Assembly (NCBI GenBank): GCA_017446775.1
Contig: JAFSQE010000002.1
Span: forward strand, 1-41,880
Origin: Bacteroidales bacterium
Lineage (GTDB): Bacteria; Bacteroidota; Bacteroidia; Bacteroidales; UBA932
Length of the DNA stretch: 41,880 nt
Reading direction: 5' to 3'
Shown: positions 37,014 to 41,880 of the stretch, piece after piece
How the letters are laid out: every line of letters starts with the position of its first letter
How positions within the stretch are numbered: the stretch's first letter is position 1
Notes under the pieces: model-generated
The model's input: only the letters and a program-made list of their open reading frames with translations
What the model was told of the DNA's origin: nothing
Database searches by the model: none
Program-made: the position numbers and the translations under genes

Positions 37014-37904
37014 TTATTTCTTGCGGGTGAAGCGGATCTTTACCACTACCGGCAAGTGGTCTGAGGTATCCTTGTAACTGATGATGCCGGTGGGAAGGGT
37101 GTTATCTGTAACCTCTACCTGTGCGGCTCCCTTGTAGCAGAAGACATAGTCCAGGCACATGGTAGGGTAACTCGACGACCAGCTGAGCTCCGGTTTGGAA
37201 AGGCGTGTCCAGCAGCGGTCCATCTCGTTTATGGTGGCGGTGCCGGGGTCGGTGTTAAAGTCGCCGGCAATTATCACCGGCTTGGAGTATCCGTCGTAAT
37301 GCTCTTCGAACCACTGGTTAATATACACCGCCTGCTCGTAAGAGGGTTCTCCCGGAGGGCCGAAGTCCAGATGGGTAGCGCAGAACACAATATCCTTAGT
37401 CTCAACCACGGCCACGCTGCGAGGCTCGTGACCGCTGCCGCGGGGGATGGGCAGGGTATAGGCATCCAGCAGCGGAAAACTGCATATTGCTCCGTTGCCG
37501 TATCCGCCGCCCGCAAAATCGAATGCAGAGGCAAAGTGGTAACTCCACCCTCCCAGCTTTTCTGCCACATCCCTCAGCTGGAAGTTGCTGTGGCGCTGGT
37601 TGCAGCTGTCCACCTCGTTCAGCCCGGCAAAATCGGCGCCGACCTGCTCCAGGAAGAGGGCGATGTCGTCCAGTCGGTCGCCTCCGTGACCCATATTGGC
37701 CACGTTGTAGGTTACCAGCGTAAGCGATACCTCTTCCTCGTTGTGGCTGCGGTTGTACGGGATATGCCGCTCGCCGCCCCGCGGACGGGCCCAGATAGAG
37801 CCTATCTGTTCAAACTCGTCCGGGTCCCAGCTGCCGGAATCGCAGCTGGCAGAGGCGAGCCACAGCATCAGTATTGCAGAGATAAAATGCAGGACAGGGT
37901 GCAT
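37014..37904 (-). CDS. Endonuclease/exonuclease/phosphatase-family lipoprotein
   Basis: A 296-residue member of the DNase I-like superfamily (nucleases, phosphodiesterases and phosphatases). Lipobox SASC at Cys21 is followed by DSGSWDPDEFE, an acidic run that favours surface export. Catalytic signatures are present: VTYNVANMG, Glu in GLNEVD, His in CATHLDF, GDFNTDP and the final SDHLPV. It could cut extracellular nucleic acid or remove phosphate from nucleotides, feeding the adjacent nucleoside hydrolase, but sphingomyelinase-like activity cannot be excluded. The start at 37904 was chosen for the signal peptide; the 71 residues upstream in frame overlap the thioesterase gene and are not protein-like. 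Confidence 0.88.
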   Translation of the reverse strand: MHPVLHFISAILMLWLASASCDSGSWDPDEFEQIGSIWARPRGGERHIPYNRSHNEEEVSLTLVTYNVANMGHGGDRLDDIALFLEQVGADFAGLNEVDSCNQRHSNFQLRDVAEKLGGWSYHFASAFDFAGGGYGNGAICSFPLLDAYTLPIPRGSGHEPRSVAVVETKDIVFCATHLDFGPPGEPSYEQAVYINQWFEEHYDGYSKPVIIAGDFNTDPGTATINEMDRCWTRLSKPELSWSSSYPTMCLDYVFCYKGAAQVEVTDNTLPTGIISYKDTSDHLPVVVKIRFTRKK

Positions 37905-37915
37905 ATCAGTTGTAT

Positions 37916-38665
37916 TTATTGTTTCCAGATGATTTTTGCGCGGGCACAGTCGCTGCCGTCGGCGGCCTGCACGGCGAAAAGGGTGGAGCCGTCGTCCATG
38001 TCGCGGTAAAGGATATCCACCGTTTCCCCGTAACGGACCTCCTGGGCATAAATAATCTCCAGGCGGGCGATCTGTCGTCCATATACCTTCTCTATCGGGT
38101 ATGAGTCCAGCATCCACTGCAGATATTGGACGCTGTTGGTGTGGCCGTTGTAATCTATGTCGCTGTAAGATACCTTGATGGAATGTCTGCTGGTGGCCTC
38201 CGCTGTCGTCAGGTGCTTCAGGCGGCCGGGCATCGCCACCGGTACGCTTATTCCCGTGGCGCAGTCAGAGATGGTGGTATCGGAAGTAATTGACACCGGG
38301 TGACGGGTCTCCAGATCCAGGATCGCCCATTCGCTGGTTGCGTGGCCTACCGGCTGGCCGGCTTCATTGCGGATTGCGAAATTACGGGATGTGATAAGGC
38401 TGTTCACCTTCTCTACCCAGGTCTCGATGGTTATAAGGTCGTCTTCCTGCGGCATCTGGCTTATCTCAAAGGCCATTTTCAGCAGGATCCAGCTCACTCC
38501 GCCGGTATCCATCAGCTTGAAAGTGCCAAAATTGCGGTCGTTTGCGGCGCGGCCGGCGGTGTTCATCAGCACCCGCTCCATGGCCACCGCACGGAAGTGG
38601 CGTTTGCCGTCGAGGTCCTGCGGCAACACCCGGTAGGTGTAGGTGTTTGTCTTTGAAGAGTCCAT
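37916..38665 (-). CDS. Acyl-ACP thioesterase family protein
   Basis: A 249-residue cytoplasmic protein with two hotdog domains that releases fatty acids from acyl carrier protein. The N-terminal half (about 10-145) has AMERVLMNTAGRAANDRNFG and the central WVEKVNSLITSRNFAIRN; the C-terminal half has the conserved DIDYNGHTNSVQYLQWMLD, whose Asn and His match the FatA/FatB catalytic pair. The start at 38665 fits the overlapping divergent promoter region; the upstream in-frame extension runs antisense to tsaE and is rejected. It precedes the EEP-family gene by 11 bases, so a lipid enzyme seems to lead a ribose-scavenging operon, perhaps by chance. Confidence 0.88.
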   Translation of the reverse strand: MDSSKTNTYTYRVLPQDLDGKRHFRAVAMERVLMNTAGRAANDRNFGTFKLMDTGGVSWILLKMAFEISQMPQEDDLITIETWVEKVNSLITSRNFAIRNEAGQPVGHATSEWAILDLETRHPVSITSDTTISDCATGISVPVAMPGRLKHLTTAEATSRHSIKVSYSDIDYNGHTNSVQYLQWMLDSYPIEKVYGRQIARLEIIYAQEVRYGETVDILYRDMDDGSTLFAVQAADGSDCARAKIIWKQ

Positions 38666-38673
38666 AACAAACA

Positions 38674-38681
38674 CAAATTTA
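38674..38681 (-). promoter_or_regulatory. -7 box for the thioesterase gene
   Basis: On the minus strand this reads TAAATTTG, an exact TAnnTTTG match, 8 bases before the ATG at 38665. It abuts the plus-strand -7 box of tsaE. The leader would be only about 4 bases. Confidence 0.5.
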
Positions 38682-38689
38682 TATCTTTG
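38682..38689 (+). promoter_or_regulatory. -7 box for tsaE
   Basis: TATCTTTG matches TAnnTTTG exactly and gives a leader of about 15 bases before the ATG at 38709. It lies back to back with the thioesterase -7 box, so the two promoters must compete or be opened together. Confidence 0.5.
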
Positions 38690-38708
38690 CAGGTGGATTT
38701 CAAGCGAA

Positions 38709-39125
38709 ATGAAAGAGATTATTTGCACATTGGACAATATGGCGGCGGCAGCGGCAGAGTTTCTGGATGCGGTGGGCGATAACCGCCTGATAGCTTTCCA
38801 CGGCCATCTGGGGGCGGGGAAGACCACCTTCATCAAGGCCTTGTGCGACCTTCTTGGTGTTGTCGACAATGTCTGCAGCCCCACCTTTACCATTGTGAAC
38901 GAATACCGTGCGGCCGATGGCCAGAGCGTGTTCCATTTTGACTTCTACCGCATAGATGACCTGCGGGAGGCGCAGGACCTTGGCCTGGAAGAGTATTTTT
39001 TCAGCGGATGCTTCTGCTTTATGGAGTGGCCCGAAAAGATTGCCGATCTGCTGCCGGAAGAGGTCCTGGATGTGGAGATCGAGCCGATAGACCAGAATAC
39101 AAGAAGGATAAGGCTATGTTTGTAG
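38709..39125 (+). CDS. tsaE: tRNA threonylcarbamoyladenosine biosynthesis ATPase TsaE
   Basis: A 138-residue P-loop ATPase needed with TsaB and TsaD for the t6A37 tRNA modification. Walker A HLGAGKTTF (about 33-41), SPTFTIVNEY and HFDFYRIDD, then EYFFSGCFCFMEWPEK are family signatures. The start at 38709 (MKEIICTLDN) fits both family alignment and the -7 box; an earlier frame from 38643 would overlap the divergent gene. Its end overlaps the next gene by 10 bases. Confidence 0.95.
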   Translation: MKEIICTLDNMAAAAAEFLDAVGDNRLIAFHGHLGAGKTTFIKALCDLLGVVDNVCSPTFTIVNEYRAADGQSVFHFDFYRIDDLREAQDLGLEEYFFSGCFCFMEWPEKIADLLPEEVLDVEIEPIDQNTRRIRLCL

Positions 39126-39619
39126 GGCTTATTTCCGACACGCACGGCACCTTTGATTGCGAAGTGCAGCGGTTCCTGGAGCCGGTGGATGTAATCTGGC
39201 ACGCCGGGGACTTCGGGGGCATCGCCTGTGCCGATACCATAGCGGCGTTCAAGCCCCTGATAGGGGTATACGGCAACTGCGACGGATGGGATGTGAGGGC
39301 GTCGTACCCTTTGACCCAGGTGTTTATGGCAGAGGATGTGAAGGTGGCGATGACACATATAGGCGGCTTTCCCGGCCGGTACGACTGGGAGGCGTTCAAC
39401 CTGATAAACCACAACAAACCGCGCATATTTGTATGCGGGCACTCCCACATACTGCGGGTGATGGGCGACAAGAAGTTTGACATGATGGTGTTCAACCCCG
39501 GCTCCTGCGGATTCCAGGGGATACACACCGTGCGCACCGCCCTGCGCTTCAAGATAGACGGAGCCGATATCCACGACATGGAGGTGGGGGAGTGGCCCCG
39601 CAAAGAGGTTTGCCAATAA
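39116..39619 (+). CDS. YfcE/MJ0936-type metallophosphoesterase
   Basis: A 167-residue calcineurin-like phosphodiesterase. Dimetal-site motifs appear in order: SDTHG (residues 7-11), HAGDFGG, GNCDGWD, a His in THIGGFPGRY and GHSHILRV. Proteins of this family act on artificial phosphodiesters; the natural substrate is usually unknown. ATG at 39116 overlaps the tsaE stop by 10 bases, so the two are probably translated together. A longer frame from 39008 lies inside tsaE and is rejected. Confidence 0.9.
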   Translation: MFVGLISDTHGTFDCEVQRFLEPVDVIWHAGDFGGIACADTIAAFKPLIGVYGNCDGWDVRASYPLTQVFMAEDVKVAMTHIGGFPGRYDWEAFNLINHNKPRIFVCGHSHILRVMGDKKFDMMVFNPGSCGFQGIHTVRTALRFKIDGADIHDMEVGEWPRKEVCQ

Positions 39620-39623
39620 CGCT

Positions 39624-40346
39624 ATGGAACTGTTTTTCTCAAGAGAAATCGCCGCCGGGGCGCGGGAACTGGACCGCCAGGAGTCGGGCCACTGCATCAA
39701 GGTGCTGCGTCACCGCGAAGGCGACATGATACATATTGTTGACGGCAGCGGAGGCCTTTATCGCTGCCGGATAACAAAGGCCGATGCGGGCGCGACTGCT
39801 TTTGAGGTAGAAGAGAAGATAGAGGGCTACGGTTCCCATCCCTACCGCCTCACCATGGCTGTGGCTCCGCCCAAGAACATAGACCGCTTCGAGTGGTTTT
39901 GCGAGAAGGCCACAGAGATAGGTGTAGACGAGATTGTGCCGATAGTGGGCGACTATTCAGAACGGAAGGTGTTCAAGGGCGACCGCTGCGAACGCATCAT
40001 CATATCGGCGGCGAAACAGTCTCACAAAGGGGCGATACCCTCTTTGGGCGCGCTGACGCCGGTGCGCGGGTTCCTTACACGTGATTTCGGGGCAGATACG
40101 CACAAGTATATCTGCTATTGCAGTGATGTGGATGGGGCGCAGAAGATTCACATCCGCCAGGCTCTGGCCACCGCCGGCGACACAAATGACTTTGTGGTTA
40201 TGATTGGCCCGGAGGGCGATTTCTCTCGCGATGAGATTGCGCTTGCGCTGGAAAACGGCTGGCAGCTCATTTCTCTTGGCGACAGCCGTCTCCGTATAGA
40301 GACAGCGGCACTTACAGCGGTTGCGGCGGTGTATCTCAGCCGGTAA
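39624..40346 (+). CDS. rsmE: 16S rRNA (uracil-1498-N3)-methyltransferase
   Basis: A 240-residue SPOUT-fold methyltransferase that modifies U1498 of 16S rRNA. It has an N-terminal PUA-like part (about 1-70, including SGHCIKVLRHREGDMIHIVDG), then APPKNIDRFEWFCEKATEIGVDEIVP and the knot motifs MIGPEGDFSRDE and ISLGDSRLRIETAAL. It follows the phosphoesterase by 4 bases in the tsaE operon. Its stop is 6 bases from the convergent miaB stop. Confidence 0.96.
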   Translation: MELFFSREIAAGARELDRQESGHCIKVLRHREGDMIHIVDGSGGLYRCRITKADAGATAFEVEEKIEGYGSHPYRLTMAVAPPKNIDRFEWFCEKATEIGVDEIVPIVGDYSERKVFKGDRCERIIISAAKQSHKGAIPSLGALTPVRGFLTRDFGADTHKYICYCSDVDGAQKIHIRQALATAGDTNDFVVMIGPEGDFSRDEIALALENGWQLISLGDSRLRIETAALTAVAAVYLSR

Positions 40347-40352
40347 AGGTTT

Positions 40353-41714
40353 TTAATCAACAATCTCACACAGGAGTGTGGCTGCGGTGCAGGAGAGCAC
40401 GCGTACGGTGACGTATTCGCCTATGGCGTGACCTGCGGCGGGGAATACGCACGCCTTGTTCTGCGATGTGCGCCCCATAAGGTCGGCGTCCGACTTTTTG
40501 GAATGACCCTCTATAAGCACCTCGAAGCACCTGCCTAAATCGCGGCGGTTGCTCTCAAGCGACATTTCGCTCTGGAGTGCGATTATCTTCTCCAGCCGCT
40601 CCGTCTTGGCCTGGGGCGGTACATCATCGGGGAAATGCCGCGCCGCCTTGGTGCCGGGACGCTCGGAATACTGGAACATGAACGCCGCATCAAACCGTAC
40701 GGTGCGCATCAGATCCAGCGTATCTTCAAAATCGTCCTCTGTCTCGCTGCAGAAACCGGCTATCACATCGGTGGTAATGGCGCAGTCTGGCATCACCTCC
40801 CGGATTCTGGCCACCCGTTCCAGATACCACTCGCGGGTGTGGCGCCGCCCCATCTTTTCCAGTATGGCATTGCTGCCCGACTGTACCGGCAGGTGGATAT
40901 GGCGGCAGATATTGGGATAGCTGGCCATAGTGAGCAGCACCTCGTCCTTCATATCCTTTGGATGGGATGTGGAGAAACGCACCCGCAGCTGTGGGGAAAC
41001 CTGTGCAACCCGTGCCAGCAACTGTGCGAATCCGGTATCGCCGTAGCGGTAAGAATCTACATTCTGGCCAAGCAGCGTGACTTCCCGGTAGCCCGCATCA
41101 AAGACTTCGCCAACCTCCCGCAGTATGCTTTCGGGGTCACGGCTGCGCTCTGCACCGCGGGTGTACGGCACCACGCAGTAAGAACATACGTTGTTGCATC
41201 CGCGCATAATCGAAATAAAGGCACTCACGCCGCCAGGGTCCATACGCACCGGAGAGATGTCGGCATAAGTCTCTTCATGAGACAGCAGCGTGTTTATCTG
41301 CTTGCTGCCGGAACTGCCCAGTATGCCTATCAGGCGAGGCAAATCGCGATATGCGTCGGGCCCGGCCACCAGATCTACGGCGGGATGCTCCAGCAGGGAA
41401 TCTTTAAGCCGCTCAGCCATACATCCGAGCACCCCCACTATCAGTCGCGGGTTTTTCTTTTTGAGAAGGCGGTAAAAATCTAACCTGCCCAGAATCCGCT
41501 GCTCTGCATTGTCGCGGATAGCGCAGGTGTTGATAAGCACCAATGTGGCATCTTCCGGCTGCGAACATAATGTGAATCCTGCCCCCTGAAGGATAGAAAG
41601 CACAACCTCGCTGTCGTTCACATTCATCTGACAGCCATAGGTTTCTATGAACACATGAGGGGCGGCCGAATCCAGAACTGGCCTTACGGAACGGAAATTG
41701 ATACTGCTTGCCAT
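40353..41714 (-). CDS. miaB: tRNA-2-methylthio-N6-dimethylallyladenosine synthase
   Basis: A 453-residue radical-SAM methylthiotransferase that converts i6A37 to ms2i6A37 in tRNA. The N-terminal UPF0004 domain carries three cluster cysteines (Cys28 in ETYGCQMN, then INTCAIRD and GVLGCMAER); the radical-SAM CxxxCxxC is in GCNNVCSYCVVPYTRG; a TRAM domain follows at the C-terminus (about 385-453). The ETYGCQMN form favours MiaB over RimO or MtaB. A near-match -7 box (TAACTTAG, 41722-41729 minus) lies 8 bases before the ATG. Confidence 0.96.
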   Translation of the reverse strand: MASSINFRSVRPVLDSAAPHVFIETYGCQMNVNDSEVVLSILQGAGFTLCSQPEDATLVLINTCAIRDNAEQRILGRLDFYRLLKKKNPRLIVGVLGCMAERLKDSLLEHPAVDLVAGPDAYRDLPRLIGILGSSGSKQINTLLSHEETYADISPVRMDPGGVSAFISIMRGCNNVCSYCVVPYTRGAERSRDPESILREVGEVFDAGYREVTLLGQNVDSYRYGDTGFAQLLARVAQVSPQLRVRFSTSHPKDMKDEVLLTMASYPNICRHIHLPVQSGSNAILEKMGRRHTREWYLERVARIREVMPDCAITTDVIAGFCSETEDDFEDTLDLMRTVRFDAAFMFQYSERPGTKAARHFPDDVPPQAKTERLEKIIALQSEMSLESNRRDLGRCFEVLIEGHSKKSDADLMGRTSQNKACVFPAAGHAIGEYVTVRVLSCTAATLLCEIVD

Positions 41715-41880
41715 AATGCCGCTAAGTTAGTTTTTTTATTATCTTTTCGATTCCTGCCAGAAAAGAAGAGAGGTGGCAGGGAATAAGATGTAGATCAATT
41801 TCTTACAGCGCTCTGTTCCGTTTTGTCTTCGGTAAGAAGGGACAAAAACGGGACAAAAATCAGATTTATCAAATCAAAGA
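41715..41880. other. Non-coding window end with short tandem repeat
   Basis: No gene was recognised here. The decamer GGGACAAAAA occurs at 41839-41848 and 41850-41859, one helical turn apart, which could be a protein-binding site for a gene beyond the window, or chance. Confidence 0.4.

Noticed and set aside
38666-38893. N-terminal extension of the thioesterase
   Set aside because: It runs antisense to tsaE across the divergent promoters and shows no family similarity.
39008-39115. Longer start for the metallophosphoesterase
   Set aside because: The extra 36 residues are tsaE sequence read in another frame; the phosphoesterase fold begins at MFVGLISDTHG.
1-41880. Mobile element, prophage, CRISPR array, tRNA or rRNA gene
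   Set aside because: No transposase, integrase, phage protein, regularly spaced repeat or cloverleaf sequence was found. Gaps between genes are all below about 170 bases.

Overview
The window is a chromosomal segment of a Bacteroidota bacterium, most likely a gut-type member of the Bacteroidales. The evidence is a SusC/SusD outer-membrane pair, many lipoproteins with a Cys lipobox, upstream boxes matching the Bacteroidota -7 element TAnnTTTG, and Bacteroidota-style ribosomal proteins (L36 with an incomplete zinc site, S4 without an N-terminal CxxC, L17 with a long Ala/Glu/Pro tail). Genus cannot be fixed from what is visible. No tRNA, rRNA, CRISPR array, transposase or integrase was seen, and no gap between genes exceeds about 170 bases.

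Region 1 (1-9735, + strand) is the spc/alpha ribosomal operon: rplN (cut by the window edge), rplX, rplE, rpsN, rpsH, rplF, rplR, rpsE, rpmD, rplO, secY, map, infA, rpmJ (missed by long-ORF calling), rpsM, rpsK, rpsD, rpoA, rplQ. It ends in a strong intrinsic terminator. Oddities are a 60-residue basic N-terminal tail on L5 and several clear Shine-Dalgarno-like sites, which are uncommon in this phylum.

Region 2 (9784-22275) is a run of single genes on both strands: a secreted beta-barrel-like protein, a deoxynucleoside kinase divergent from a metallo-beta-lactamase-fold hydrolase, uvrA, a lipoprotein serpin divergent from a GH78 alpha-L-rhamnosidase, a sialate O-acetylesterase-type SGNH enzyme, a FISUMP-type secreted protein and a secreted CE1-type esterase.

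Region 3 (22303-38681, - strand) is the most interesting. Read in transcription order it encodes an acyl-ACP thioesterase, a lipoprotein endonuclease/exonuclease/phosphatase, a lipoprotein nucleoside hydrolase, ribokinase, a ten-helix sugar transporter, SusC, SusD, three different lipoprotein ADP-ribosylglycohydrolase (DraG-type) proteins, a two-domain esterase, a DUF4595-like lipoprotein and a terminator. Gene content matches the known ribose-utilisation (rus) loci of Bacteroides (SusC/D, ribose transporter, ribokinase, nucleoside hydrolase, ADP-ribosylglycohydrolase). Here the DraG family is tripled and a nuclease/phosphatase and an esterase are added. The inferred flow is: nucleic acid, nucleosides or ADP-ribosylated material are cut outside the inner membrane, freed ribose or ribosides enter through SusC/D, cross the inner membrane by the transporter and are phosphorylated to ribose 5-phosphate.

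Region 4 (38682-41714) is housekeeping: tsaE, a YfcE-like phosphoesterase and rsmE on +, then miaB on -. The last 166 bases hold no gene.
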